A model generated the notes under the pieces. That model saw only the letters and a program-made list of their open reading frames with translations, searched no databases and was not told the origin of the DNA. The translations under genes were made by a program, and so were the position numbers. From Rhodococcus sp. Z13 (lineage in GTDB: Bacteria; Actinomycetota; Actinomycetes; Mycobacteriales; Mycobacteriaceae), in assembly GCF_025837095.1 (NCBI RefSeq), contig NZ_CP107551.1, positions 4,334,668 through 4,398,667 on the forward strand: a DNA stretch of 64,000 nucleotides, in the 5' to 3' direction. Positions 8,553-17,642 of this stretch are shown here, piece by piece (position 1 is the first letter of the stretch; the number at the start of each line of letters is the position of its first letter).

Positions 8553-10136
8553 ATGCGGTGGTCGAAGACGTTCGGAATCCCGGCGGCCGCGGCGGCAGCC
8601 GTCGGTGCGTACGATCTTGCGCAGAAGCGACATTCGTTGCTACGCAATTTCCCGGTTCTCGGGCATGCCCGCTACCTCCTCGAATCGATCGGGCCGGAGC
8701 TGCGCCAGTACATCATCACGACCAACGACGAGGAGCGTCCGTTCACCCGCGATCAGCGCAGATGGATCTACGCGTCGTCCAAGAACGTCACCAATACCTT
8801 CGGTTTCGGCAGCGACAACGACATCGAGTTCACGGACGGGTACACGATCGTCAAGCACCGCACGTTCTCGGATCTGCCGCCGTCCGCCGCCCCGCACGCC
8901 GGGGAGAAACTCACCATCCCGTCCGCGAAGATCCTCGGTGCCGCCCGCAGACGCAGGCGGGCGTTCCGTCCCGAGTCGTTCGTGAACATCTCCGCGATGA
9001 GCTTCGGATCCCTGTCCGGTGCCGCGGTGGAAGCACTCAACCGGGGTGCGGCCGCGGCCGGATGCCTGCAGAACACGGGTGAGGGCGGGCTGACGCGCTA
9101 CCACCGCAACGGCGGCGAGCTGATCTTCCAGATCGGCACCGGCTACTTCGGATGTCGCGACGAAACAGGGCGTTTCGATCTCGCACGGTTGAAGGACGTG
9201 GTGGAGTCCGCGCCGGTACGGGCACTGGAGATCAAGCTCAGCCAGGGCGCCAAGCCGGGGCTCGGTGGATTGCTGCCGGGAGCCAAGGTCACTCCCGAGA
9301 TCGCCGAGGTCCGTGGCATTCCCGTCGGCAGGGACTGCGTGAGCCCGTCCCGCCACACGGAGTTCCACGACGTCGACGAACTGCTCGACTGGGTGGAACT
9401 GCTCGCCGCGGAGACGGGGTTGCCGGTCGGCATCAAGTCCGCGGTGGGCGACCCGACGTTCTGGGACGAGCTGACCCGGCAGATGCGCGCGACCGACCGC
9501 GGCGTCGACTTCGTCACCATCGACGGGGGCGAGGGCGGCACCGGTGCGGCTCCCCTGGTGTTCGCCGACGCGGTGTCGCTACCGTTCCGCAGCGGGTTCG
9601 CCCGGGTCTACGCGGCCTTCGCCGAGGCCGGCCTGACGGACGGTGTCACCTTCGTCGGCGCGGGCAAACTCGGCCTGCCCGACAATGCCGTCGCCGCGAT
9701 GGCGCTGGGATGCGACATGGTGAACGTCGCGCGCGAACCGATGTTCGCCATCGGGTGCATCCAGGCCCAGAAATGTCACACCGACCGATGCCCCACCGGG
9801 GTGGCGACGCAGAACCGTTGGCTCGTCCGCGGACTCGACGTCCCGTCCAAGGCCGAGCGGGTCACCGACTACATCGGCGCTCTGCGGCGCGACGTGTTCA
9901 AGATCGCGCAGGCCACGGGGGTGGCACATCCGGGACTGATCACCGTCGACGACGTGGAGGTCGCCGACGGGAACCAGCACGCCATCACTCTCCGCGAGCT
10001 GTACGGCTACCGGGAGGGCTGGGGCCTGCCCTCACCGAGCGATCGGGACGAGATCACCCGCCTCATGACGGTGGAAGCTGTCACCACACCGGGTGGCACC
10101 GATTCCGGGGGATCGGTTCCTCCCCCGGACCGGTAG
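8553..10136 (+). CDS. FMN-binding glutamate synthase family protein, membrane-anchored
   Basis: This 527-residue protein carries the glutamate-synthase central/FMN domain without the glutaminase domain. A hydrophobic N-terminal segment (GIPAAAAAAVGAYDLA) may anchor it. The FMN/TIM-barrel region shows NISAMSFGSLSGAAVEALN, NTGEGGLTRYHRNGG, QGAKPGLGGLLPG and VTIDGGEGGTGAAPLVF. The cysteine cluster QAQKCHTDRCPTGVATQ matches the iron-sulfur loop of glutamate synthase. A long open frame extends far upstream, but it is antisense to the molybdoenzyme gene; ATG 8553 is the family start. Stand-alone members have no firmly known reaction. It faces the PEP synthase gene with 17 bp between the stops. Confidence 0.87.
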   Translation: MRWSKTFGIPAAAAAAVGAYDLAQKRHSLLRNFPVLGHARYLLESIGPELRQYIITTNDEERPFTRDQRRWIYASSKNVTNTFGFGSDNDIEFTDGYTIVKHRTFSDLPPSAAPHAGEKLTIPSAKILGAARRRRRAFRPESFVNISAMSFGSLSGAAVEALNRGAAAAGCLQNTGEGGLTRYHRNGGELIFQIGTGYFGCRDETGRFDLARLKDVVESAPVRALEIKLSQGAKPGLGGLLPGAKVTPEIAEVRGIPVGRDCVSPSRHTEFHDVDELLDWVELLAAETGLPVGIKSAVGDPTFWDELTRQMRATDRGVDFVTIDGGEGGTGAAPLVFADAVSLPFRSGFARVYAAFAEAGLTDGVTFVGAGKLGLPDNAVAAMALGCDMVNVAREPMFAIGCIQAQKCHTDRCPTGVATQNRWLVRGLDVPSKAERVTDYIGALRRDVFKIAQATGVAHPGLITVDDVEVADGNQHAITLRELYGYREGWGLPSPSDRDEITRLMTVEAVTTPGGTDSGGSVPPPDR

Positions 10137-10153
10137 TCGCACAACGGAGTTCG

Positions 10154-12439
10154 TCACCGTTCGGCCACGCGGGCCCGTTCGAGCAGAATGCGTTGCTCCG
10201 CTTGCGCTATCGTCCGCCGAGTCCGTGCGACGGCGTCCGGCGCCACCGACACCGAGGTGATGCCGCGCCGCACCAGGTGCTCGGCGAGGGCGGGGCTCGT
10301 CGACACCGCCTGACCGCACAACGAGACGGTCAGGCCCGCAGCCGAGGCCCTGTCGACGATCCGGTCGATCGCGTCGAGCACCGCGGGATCGAGGGTGTCG
10401 AACAGGTCCTTGCACACCTCGGAATCCCGGTCCACACCGAGGATCAGCTGGGTGAGGTCGTTGGTGCCGATGGAGACACCGTGGATGCCGAGCTTCGCGT
10501 ACTCCGGCAACCAGTAGACGACCGACGGCACCTCCGCCATGATCCAGCGCTGCATGCGGTGGTCCGCACCGAGGGGATGCGCGTCGAGCTGTGCGAGGCA
10601 CTCCTGCAGCTCCCAGCGGGTGCGTACGAACGGGATCATCAGGTGCACATCGGGATGCAGACCGCGCACGCGGTGCAGCACGTCGAGGTCGAGGGCGAAC
10701 AACTGCGGGTCGCGCACGTACCGGAAGCACCCGCGGTAGCCGATCATCGGGTTCTCCTCGTGCGGTTCGACCTCACCGCCCTCGAGATCGGCGAATTCGT
10801 TGCTGCGCAGGTCGATCGCCCGGTACACGACCGGCCGGGGTGCGAACGCCGCGGCGATCCGCGCGACCCCGTCGGCCATCCTCTCGACGTACTCGTCGCG
10901 GCGGCCCTGCGCGATCATGCGCGCGGGGTGCTCCCCTGCCAACGCCTCGGTGATCATGAACTCCGCGCGCAGCAGACCCACCCCGTCGACGTCCGACGCG
11001 GCGACGGCCTCGGCCGCGTCGGGGGTCGCGAGGTTGACGTACACCGACGTCGCGGTGACCGGCAGGGCACCGGCCACCACCGTGGTGGCGGCCCGGTCGG
11101 CGGCGGGTTGCCCGGCCGCGGGATGCACCCGGCCTTCGAAGACCGCGCCGGCATCGCCGTCGACCGTGATCAGCTGACCGTCGTGCAGGTCGGTCGTGGC
11201 GGTGCGGGCTCCGACCACCACGGGCTTGCCGAGTTCGCGCCCGACGATCGCCGCGTGACAGGTGATGCCACCGCCGTCGGTGACGATGCCGCCGGCGCGC
11301 CGCAGGATCGGCAGCCAGTCGGGGCGGGTCATCGGCGCGACGATGATCTCGCCGTCGGTGAGCCGCTTGCCGTCGGCCAGTTCGTGCAGGATCCGCACCC
11401 GGCCGGTCGCCGAGCCGGGACCCGCACCGAGACCGGTGAGCAGAGGCTTGGCGTCGCCGCTCCCGACCGGGCCGTCGTCGGCCGGTGCGCCGAGGGTGGT
11501 GATGGGGCGGGTCTGCACGATCCACAGCTCGCCCTTCGCGAAGGCGAACTCGAGATCCTGGGGAGCTCCGTAGTGCTTCTCCACGTCGGCGGCCAACCGG
11601 GCGACGCGGCGGAGCTGCTCGTCGTCGAGGACGCGGGTCGCGCGGGCCGGGTCGACCACCTCGCGGGTGTCGCCCGCCGACGACGAGGTGATCCGGAACT
11701 CCTGGTGCCCGCGGTGCACGTCGAGGATCTCGAAACCGTCCTTGGCGACGACGTAGGTGTCGGGTTCGACCTGCCCGCCGACGACGACCTCGCCGAGGCC
11801 GAGTGCCGCCTCGACCACGATCCGGTCGAGGTCGCCGGTGCGGGGGTCGGCGGTGAACGCGACCCCGGAGGATTCGGACTCGACCATCACCTGCACGACG
11901 ACCGCGATGGACGGCTCGTCCGCCACCCCGCGCAGACCCCGGTAGGTGCGGGCGCGTTCCGACCACAGCGACGCCCAGCACGCCTGCACCGCGCGGATCA
12001 CCGCATCGGCGCCCACGATGTTCGTGTACGACTCGTGGATACCGGCGAAGGAGGTGTCGGCGGCGTCCTCGGCGGGCGCCGACGAACGGACCGCGACGGG
12101 CACGTCCCCGCCGAGCGCCTCGTAGGCCGCGACGATCTCCGCCCGCAGTTCGTCCGGAACGGACGAATCGGTCACGAGCGCAGCGAGTTCGGTGGAGGTG
12201 CGGATGAGGGTGGCGTCGTCGATGTCCGGTGCGGGCACCGCCTCGGCGGCCAGTCGCGTCCGCACGCCCGCCGCGTCCATCGCGTCGAGATAGGCGTCGG
12301 TGGTGACGGCGAAGGCGGGGGGAACCGGGAAGCCCGCCCGCGTGAGCTCACCCAGATTCGCGGACTTCCCCCCGACCTTCGGGGCGTCGTCGGCACCCAC
12401 GGCCTCGATCGGTCGTACCCACACGTTGTGCTCGCCCAT
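10154..12439 (-). CDS. ppsA: Phosphoenolpyruvate synthase
   Basis: This 761-residue protein makes PEP from pyruvate and ATP, releasing AMP and phosphate, for gluconeogenesis. It shows the N-terminal ATP-binding domain (KVGGKSANLGELTRAGFPVP, then VAVRSSAPAEDAADTSFAG), the swivelling phosphohistidine domain with GGITCHAAIVGRELG (His395), and the C-terminal PEP-binding barrel with SIGTNDLTQLILGVDRDS and LCGQAV (Cys708, the expected acid/base). ATG 12439 follows GAGGAG. In this catabolic segment it would send acetate-, fatty-acid- and aromatic-derived carbon to sugars. It lies 85 bp downstream of the alcohol dehydrogenase gene on the same strand. Confidence 0.93.
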   Translation of the reverse strand: MGEHNVWVRPIEAVGADDAPKVGGKSANLGELTRAGFPVPPAFAVTTDAYLDAMDAAGVRTRLAAEAVPAPDIDDATLIRTSTELAALVTDSSVPDELRAEIVAAYEALGGDVPVAVRSSAPAEDAADTSFAGIHESYTNIVGADAVIRAVQACWASLWSERARTYRGLRGVADEPSIAVVVQVMVESESSGVAFTADPRTGDLDRIVVEAALGLGEVVVGGQVEPDTYVVAKDGFEILDVHRGHQEFRITSSSAGDTREVVDPARATRVLDDEQLRRVARLAADVEKHYGAPQDLEFAFAKGELWIVQTRPITTLGAPADDGPVGSGDAKPLLTGLGAGPGSATGRVRILHELADGKRLTDGEIIVAPMTRPDWLPILRRAGGIVTDGGGITCHAAIVGRELGKPVVVGARTATTDLHDGQLITVDGDAGAVFEGRVHPAAGQPAADRAATTVVAGALPVTATSVYVNLATPDAAEAVAASDVDGVGLLRAEFMITEALAGEHPARMIAQGRRDEYVERMADGVARIAAAFAPRPVVYRAIDLRSNEFADLEGGEVEPHEENPMIGYRGCFRYVRDPQLFALDLDVLHRVRGLHPDVHLMIPFVRTRWELQECLAQLDAHPLGADHRMQRWIMAEVPSVVYWLPEYAKLGIHGVSIGTNDLTQLILGVDRDSEVCKDLFDTLDPAVLDAIDRIVDRASAAGLTVSLCGQAVSTSPALAEHLVRRGITSVSVAPDAVARTRRTIAQAEQRILLERARVAER

Positions 12440-12486
12440 CGGTGACTCCTCAGGTTCCACGTGAGACGGCCCCGATCCCATCCTCG

Positions 12487-12502
12487 CCCCGCCGGGGCGG
12501 GG
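12487..12502 (-). terminator. GC hairpin after the alcohol dehydrogenase gene
   Basis: CCCCGCC and GGCGGGG form a 7-bp perfect stem around GG, 23 bp after the alcohol dehydrogenase stop and 48 bp before the ppsA start. No T-run follows. It may end or attenuate read-through into ppsA. Confidence 0.4.
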
Positions 12503-12524
12503 AACGTAGGGCACAAGGTCCTCG

Positions 12525-13523
12525 TTACGGCACCAGCACTGCGGCCCCGCGGACCCGGTCGTCGGCGAGGTCGGTCAGCGCCCGGTCGGCTTCGGCGAGG
12601 GGATATCTCGTCGCGCTGACCCGGATGCGGTGTTCGCCGACGAAACGGAGGAACTGGTGCGCGTCCTCGCGGGTGTTGGCCGTGACCGACCGGATCTCGC
12701 GTTCGTAGAACAGATGTCGCTGATAGTTCAGGACCGGTACGTCGGTGAGGTGGATGCCGGCGAGCGAGAGGATGCCGCCGCGGTCGAGGGCCTCGAGAGC
12801 CGTCGGCACCAGTTCACCGGCGGGCGCGAAGACGATGGCGGAGTCCAGCGGGACCGGCGGTCGGTCGGCGGAGCCCTGCACCGAGTCCACACCGAGTTCA
12901 CGGGCCAGTTGCCGCGCGTCCTCGCTGCGGGTCATGACGTGGACGGACACACCGCGATGCATGGCCACCTGCGCCGCGATGTGGGCGCTGCCGCCGAATC
13001 CGTAGATGCCCAGCCGGCCGCCGTCCGGGACCGCCGCGCGTTTCAACGCCCGGAATCCGATGATTCCGGCGCACAACAGCGGTGCGAGTTCCACGTCGTC
13101 GTAGCCCTCGGGCAGGGGCAGCGCGTAGGCGGCGGGCACGAGGGTGTACTCGGCGTAGCCACCGTCCTCGTCCCAGCCGGTGTAGCGCGAGTCCGGGCAG
13201 AGGTTCTCGTCGCCCCGGCTGCAGTAGCGGCACTGCCCACAGGTCCATCGCAGCCAGGCGACACCCACCCGGTCCCCCGGCGCGAACCCGTCGACGCCCT
13301 CGCCCACCTCACGCACCACACCGACCACCTCGTGTCCCGGCACGACGCCGGGGCGGTGGACCGGCAGGTCGCCCTCCGAGACGTGGAGATCGGTGCGGCA
13401 CACGCCGCAGGCCTGCACCTCCACCAGCAGCTCTCCGGGTCCGGCGACGGGCATCGGGACGGGTCCGAAGGTCAGCGGTTTCTCGTGGATGGGGCGCGGA
13501 TCGGTGACCCGCCACGCCGTCAT
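12525..13523 (-). CDS. Zinc-dependent alcohol dehydrogenase family protein
   Basis: This 332-residue medium-chain dehydrogenase shows the catalytic-zinc motif [11 protein letters not shown] and GHEVVGVV, the structural-zinc cysteines in [15 protein letters not shown], and a Rossmann glycine loop [12 protein letters not shown] near residue 180. The pattern matches the class of NAD(P)-dependent alcohol dehydrogenases common in actinobacteria. ATG 13523 has GAGGGG just upstream; an extra N-terminal frame is rejected because it is Arg-rich and lacks family similarity. The substrate is likely a primary alcohol or aldehyde, but this is inference. It is transcribed in the same direction as ppsA and lies downstream of the Ter genes. 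Confidence 0.9.
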   Translation of the reverse strand: MTAWRVTDPRPIHEKPLTFGPVPMPVAGPGELLVEVQACGVCRTDLHVSEGDLPVHRPGVVPGHEVVGVVREVGEGVDGFAPGDRVGVAWLRWTCGQCRYCSRGDENLCPDSRYTGWDEDGGYAEYTLVPAAYALPLPEGYDDVELAPLLCAGIIGFRALKRAAVPDGGRLGIYGFGGSAHIAAQVAMHRGVSVHVMTRSEDARQLARELGVDSVQGSADRPPVPLDSAIVFAPAGELVPTALEALDRGGILSLAGIHLTDVPVLNYQRHLFYEREIRSVTANTREDAHQFLRFVGEHRIRVSATRYPLAEADRALTDLADDRVRGAAVLVP

Positions 13524-13581
13524 CGTCCCCTCGGTCACGGTGATCCACCTCCGGGATCTGCGTTTCACGGTCGCCCTCGGT

Positions 13582-13612
13582 GGTCCCGGCCCGACGATCT
13601 CGGACCGGGACC
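13582..13612 (-). terminator. Hairpin after the leftward TerD-like gene
   Basis: GGTCCCGG (13582-13589) pairs perfectly with CCGGGACC (13605-13612) across a 15-nt loop, and outer bases extend the stem with one wobble. It lies between the TerD-like stop and the alcohol dehydrogenase start, so it probably separates the two units. Confidence 0.5.
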
Positions 13613-13660
13613 GCCCGTCCAGTTTCGCGCGTGTCACCCCGGTGTGGGGAGGGGTTGGGG

Positions 13661-14323
13661 TTACTTGCGGCCCGCCTGCCAGCGCATGCCCCAGCCGTAG
13701 GCGCGGTCGAGGTCGGACTGGCTGCCGTCGACGTACTCGACGAGCCGGTCGACGGTGATGCCGCCGGGGGTGTTCTGGAGCATCGCGATCGCGCAGATGC
13801 GGGCACCGTTGTTCGGCGAATCCAGGCGCACCTCGATCTGTGGGCCGGACGGCGGGGTGAGGGTGACGACGCCGTCGACGGCAGCCCAGTTGGGGGCGCC
13901 CTCGTAGATCATCGCGAAGATCAGCACCCGCTTGAACAGCTCGGGGCGCTCGAGGTTGACGTACATGTTCTCGCCGCCCTCGACGGAGCCGGTGCGGTCG
14001 TCACCGTCGAGGTGGATGTAGGGCGGGGTGTGCAGCGCGCCGAAGCTGTTGCCGAGCGCCTGCACCACGCCCTTCGAGCCGTCCGCCAGTTCGTAGAGGC
14101 AGCCGAGGTCGAGGTCGACGCCGCCGGTGGCGCCGGCCAGCTTCGCGAGGAACCCCTTCTTCTGCTGGGCGCCGCGCGACCAGTTCAGGTTCACCCGCGT
14201 GACCCCCTGACCCGAACCGGCCTTGGTGAGGCTGACGCTGGGGGCCTCCTTGGTGAGGTTGATCTTGCTCAGGTTCACGCCGCCCGCGTTCGGCTGGGGC
14301 TTCTTGTTGTAGTCGATGGCCAT
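13661..14323 (-). CDS. TerD/TerA-family stress protein
   Basis: This 220-residue protein of the tellurium-resistance family has an N-terminal tail with repeated short strands ([20 protein letters not shown]) and one TerD-like domain. The calcium-type acidic motifs are modified: [11 protein letters not shown] takes the place of DLDAS, and [10 protein letters not shown] replaces GDNxTG, which is closer to TerA than to TerD. Such proteins are cytoplasmic calcium-binding stress proteins. ATG 14323 follows GAAAGG. It is the last of the leftward ter genes, after the DUF475 gene, from which it is separated by a strong hairpin at 14357-14405. Its partner proteins are not known from the sequence. Confidence 0.88.
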   Translation of the reverse strand: MAIDYNKKPQPNAGGVNLSKINLTKEAPSVSLTKAGSGQGVTRVNLNWSRGAQQKKGFLAKLAGATGGVDLDLGCLYELADGSKGVVQALGNSFGALHTPPYIHLDGDDRTGSVEGGENMYVNLERPELFKRVLIFAMIYEGAPNWAAVDGVVTLTPPSGPQIEVRLDSPNNGARICAIAMLQNTPGGITVDRLVEYVDGSQSDLDRAYGWGMRWQAGRK

Positions 14324-14356
14324 GTCGTGCCTTTCGTCGTGGGGATGGGTCTGCGA

Positions 14357-14405
14357 ACGAGGGGAGCCTCCCGGCCCGGATGTCGGGTCGGGAGGCTCCC
14401 CTCGT
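14357..14405 (-). terminator. Strong terminator after the DUF475 gene
   Basis: A perfect 17-bp stem (14357-14373 with 14389-14405) closes a 15-nt loop that can itself fold (CCCG with CGGG). It follows the DUF475 stop at 14429 by 23 bp, reading leftward. A long GC-rich stem without a T-run is usual for actinobacterial terminators. Confidence 0.75.
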
Positions 14406-14428
14406 GGATGCGGATCGGTCTGCCCGGA

Positions 14429-15535
14429 TCAGGGAGCGCCGGTCTCCACTGCCTCGGCGCCTTCCCGCGCGGCGATCCGGCGGTTGCGGTACACGCTCGA
14501 CGCGAAGGCCGCACCGATCAGCGCCACACCGATGAGTCCGGTGACGACCTCCGGAACGTGCGTGCCGATCGAGTACAGCAGGATCAGTGCCAGCGCACCG
14601 ATGGCCCAGTGGGCGCCGTGTTCGAGGTACACGTAATCGGAGAGCGTGCCCTTGCGCACCAGGAAGATGGTGATGGAGCGGACGAACATCGCGCCGATGA
14701 AGCCGAGGCCCAGGGCGATGATGATCGGATCGGACGTGATCGCGAACGCGCCGATGACGCCGTCGAACGAGAACGACGCGTCGAGCACCTCGAGGTAGAG
14801 GAACAGGAAGAAGCCGGCCTTGCCGGTGGCCTTCGCGAGGGTGCTCGGGCCGCGCGATTCCTCCTCGCCCTCCTCGGGCACCTCGAACATGTCGCCGAGG
14901 CCGTTGACCGCGATGTAGGTGATCATGCCGAGCGAGCCGGCGATCATGACGGTCGAGACCTTGTCGTCGGGGGCGATGACGGTGGCCGTGATCAGGAGCA
15001 GCGCCGTGGCGACGACGACCTCGAGCTGGTCGAGCTTGCCGGCCTTCGCCAGCGGCCGTTCGAGCCACTGGAGCCACTTGATCTCGCGTTCCTCGAAGAT
15101 GAACTGCAGGAACAGCATGAGCAGGAACATGCCGCCGAACGAGGCGATCTGCGGATGCGCGTCGGTGATCAGGGTCTCGTAGCTGGGGCTGCCGTCCGGG
15201 AAGTAGGCGGCGCCGTCGGCCGGCGGGTTGAGGGCAAGGTCCAGGGCCTCGATCGGTCCGAGCCCGGATGCCGCCCACACGATGACGAGCGGGAACACCA
15301 GGCGCATGCCGAAGACGGCGATGAGGACGCCGATCGTGAGGAAGATCTTCTGCCAGAACTCGCTCATCCGCTGCAGCACGGTGGCGTTGATGACCGCGTT
15401 GTCGAAGGACAGCGAGACCTCGAGGATACCGAGGATCAGACAGAGGAAGAGGGCCTGGGGGCCGCCGTAGAGGAAGGCGACCACGAGGGAGACGACGGTG
15501 ACCGCGAAGGAGACACCGAATATTCGCAGAACCAC
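14429..15535 (-). CDS. TerC-like DUF475 integral membrane protein
   Basis: This 368-residue polytopic protein of the DUF475/TerC group has a first helix from FAVTVVSLVVAFLY. The conserved pattern ILGILEVSLSFDNAVINATV appears near residue 40 and repeats as LEVLDASFSFDGVIGAFAI near residue 230, giving the paired acidic SFDN/SFDG residues expected in TerC-type metal transport or metal-sensing membrane proteins. About nine membrane segments are seen, plus an acidic cytoplasmic loop (EVPEEGEEESRG). The start is a GTG at 15535 with AAAGG upstream. In Ter systems TerC-type proteins are proposed to form a membrane metal-sensing complex with TerD proteins, which fits its position between two terD-family genes. 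Confidence 0.9.
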   Translation of the reverse strand: MVLRIFGVSFAVTVVSLVVAFLYGGPQALFLCLILGILEVSLSFDNAVINATVLQRMSEFWQKIFLTIGVLIAVFGMRLVFPLVIVWAASGLGPIEALDLALNPPADGAAYFPDGSPSYETLITDAHPQIASFGGMFLLMLFLQFIFEEREIKWLQWLERPLAKAGKLDQLEVVVATALLLITATVIAPDDKVSTVMIAGSLGMITYIAVNGLGDMFEVPEEGEEESRGPSTLAKATGKAGFFLFLYLEVLDASFSFDGVIGAFAITSDPIIIALGLGFIGAMFVRSITIFLVRKGTLSDYVYLEHGAHWAIGALALILLYSIGTHVPEVVTGLIGVALIGAAFASSVYRNRRIAAREGAEAVETGAP

Positions 15536-15623
15536 GAAGCGTGGCCTTTCTGTGGGAATCAGGTCATTGCAGGGTGGTTACTGCACATCGGTCGTACGAC
15601 CCCCGCAGGCGGGGGCGGTGCCG

Positions 15624-15659
15624 GGTTCCGGCCTCGACGACACCGCCGAGGCCGGAACC
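15624..15659 (-). terminator. Terminator after the TerD gene
   Basis: GGTTCCGGCCTCG (15624-15636) pairs perfectly with 15647-15659 across a 10-nt loop, 13 bp beyond the TerD stop at 15673 reading leftward. A second compact hairpin, CCCCCG with CGGGGG, lies at 15600-15615. Confidence 0.65.
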
Positions 15660-15672
15660 GGGGAGCAGCGGA

Positions 15673-16248
15673 CTAGACGTTGACGCCGTAGTCGCGGGCG
15701 ATGCCCGCGAGGCCGGAGGCGTAACCCTGACCGATGGCACGGAACTTCCACTCCGCGCCGTGACGGTAGAGCTCACCGAAGACCATGGCGGTCTCGGTGG
15801 AGGCGTCCTCGGACAGGTCGTAGCGGGCCAGCTCGGTGCCGTTGGCGCGATCCACGACGCGGATGTACGCGTTGCGGACCTGGCCGAACGACTGGCCGCG
15901 GGAGTCTGCGTCGTAGATCGACACCGGGAAGAAGATGCTCTCGATGTTGGCGGGAACCGCCGCGAGATCGACGTTGATGACCTCGTCGTCGCCCTCGCCC
16001 TCACCGGTGCGGTTGTCGCCGAGGTGCTCGATCGAGCCGTCGGGCGACTTGAGGTTGTTGAAGAAGACGAAGTGCTGGTCGGAGACGACCTTCTTGTCGG
16101 CGCCGGTCGCGATCGCGCTGGCATCGAGGTCGAAGTCGGTGCCGGTGGTGGTGCGCACGTCCCAGCCGAGGCCGACGGACACCGCCGTCAGGTTCGGAGC
16201 TTCCTTGGTCAGGGAGACGTTTCCGCCCTTGGTCAAGCTGACGCCCAT
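15673..16248 (-). CDS. terD: TerD family calcium-binding stress protein
   Basis: This 191-residue canonical TerD protein begins [18 protein letters not shown] and carries the full acidic metal-binding pattern: FDLDASAI near residue 40 and [16 protein letters not shown] near residue 75, ending with [20 protein letters not shown]. TerD proteins bind calcium and contribute to tellurite and general stress resistance. ATG 16248 follows AAAGGA; an upstream extension lacks family similarity. The gene diverges from the rightward ter operon that starts at 16443, so both probably use the 16249-16442 promoter region. It is the only TerD domain encoded here, besides the second one at 22127-23395, that keeps all acidic residues. 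Confidence 0.95.
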   Translation of the reverse strand: MGVSLTKGGNVSLTKEAPNLTAVSVGLGWDVRTTTGTDFDLDASAIATGADKKVVSDQHFVFFNNLKSPDGSIEHLGDNRTGEGEGDDEVINVDLAAVPANIESIFFPVSIYDADSRGQSFGQVRNAYIRVVDRANGTELARYDLSEDASTETAMVFGELYRHGAEWKFRAIGQGYASGLAGIARDYGVNV

Positions 16249-16442
16249 TCGGGGTCCTTTCGATCGTTCAACGGTCGACGTACCGGTAAGGGCACGCCCG
16301 GTGTGCGTGTGGAACCCCACAGTAGTAGCTCTCCGGACCCTCCCGCGAGGTACGCCCGTATCCACTATGCCCGTTCCGGGCGACATGGCCGCGGCGTCAC
16401 CGCTCCGGACCCCGGACCGGGCGACCAGTACCATTCGGACCT

Positions 16443-17642
16443 GTGGCGAGCCGATGGACGCGCCGCCTGTTCGGCGGGGGAAACACCGAAGACCCAGCGG
16501 CGCGGCGTGCGCACGACGCGATGGTCAGCGCATTCCTCGACATGGACCGGCGCCAGTCGATCATCGAGGCGGGTGTCACCGCCTCCCACGAACTCGAACC
16601 CGAACGCGGTCTGCTGCGCGAGTGGGACCCGATCCGGCAGACCTGTTACCGCGCGGGCGAGGAGTACCTGCAGCTCGCGGTGACCGATCCGGACCGGCCG
16701 CTGGCGCCGGCCCACGCCTACGACCAGGCAGTTCACCGCCTGGGGGAGGCAACACGAATTCTGGATGAATTCTATGCGAACAATCGGGGTCATCTCGAGC
16801 ACATGACCGCGATGGCACAGACGATTCCGCAGCTGGCGCACCGGGTTCGCACCGAGGCCCGCACCGTTCTCACCGCCGCCGCGGCACCGGAGAACACCGA
16901 GTTCGCGCACTATCCGTCGGTGCGTTCGGCTGTCGCCGATCTCGAGAACGCCCTGCGCGCACTCGACTCCGCACTGGGCATCGGCGCGGTCCGTGCGGCC
17001 GCGCTGCACGCCGCGGAGGTGACGTCCCGTCTCCACGCGGCGCTCGACGAGGCACCCGGGCGCGCGGCCGAGGCGAAACGCACGCTGGCGTCGGTCACCA
17101 CCCGGCTCGGTGCCGTCCGCACCCGCTGCGAAGGCCTGGCCCCGGCCTTCTCGGCGTTGCTCCGCGAATTCAACGCGGCCAGTTCCGCCGACCTGACCGG
17201 CAACGACCGGCGCGCCGCCGAACTGCTCTCGCGTGCCGAGGAACAACTGGCCGCAGCCCGGGCCGCGGCCGCAGACGGCCGGCCCGAGGACGCCCTCGAG
17301 GAGGTCGCGGCGATCCGCGCCGAACTGTCGCGTGCCGAGGAACTCGTCGACGCGGTCACCGGCCGACTCGCGATTCTGCGTGCCGTGCGCGAGAATCCTC
17401 GCCGCAAGGTGGACGAGGTCCGGTTCCGGCTCCGTGACGCACAACACCTCGCGGTGCAGCGGGGGCTCACAGCAGAATGGGGGTCCGTCCTCGACGCGCA
17501 GTCGAGCCGGATCGACAGGGCGGTCGATGCGCTCACCGGTGTCCATCCGGACTACTGGGCGTACGTACGGGAACTCGACGCGGTGTCGACCTTCATCGCA
17601 GGGGTGGTGGATCGAATGAGAGGACGGCAGAACAGCGCATGA
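16443..17642 (+). CDS. Coiled-coil protein of the Ter locus, function unknown
   Basis: This 399-residue, Ala/Glu/Arg-rich protein is almost entirely helical. Heptad-like stretches run through about residues 130-330 (for example [20 protein letters not shown] and [20 protein letters not shown]), suggesting a long coiled coil or spectrin-like bundle. No catalytic motif, signal peptide or membrane segment is seen. The start is GTG at 16443. Its stop overlaps the ATG of the lyase gene, so it heads a translationally coupled operon of metabolite-making enzymes. A scaffold or sensor role is possible but unproven. I do not recognise a named family. Confidence 0.75.
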   Translation: MASRWTRRLFGGGNTEDPAARRAHDAMVSAFLDMDRRQSIIEAGVTASHELEPERGLLREWDPIRQTCYRAGEEYLQLAVTDPDRPLAPAHAYDQAVHRLGEATRILDEFYANNRGHLEHMTAMAQTIPQLAHRVRTEARTVLTAAAAPENTEFAHYPSVRSAVADLENALRALDSALGIGAVRAAALHAAEVTSRLHAALDEAPGRAAEAKRTLASVTTRLGAVRTRCEGLAPAFSALLREFNAASSADLTGNDRRAAELLSRAEEQLAAARAAAADGRPEDALEEVAAIRAELSRAEELVDAVTGRLAILRAVRENPRRKVDEVRFRLRDAQHLAVQRGLTAEWGSVLDAQSSRIDRAVDALTGVHPDYWAYVRELDAVSTFIAGVVDRMRGRQNSA

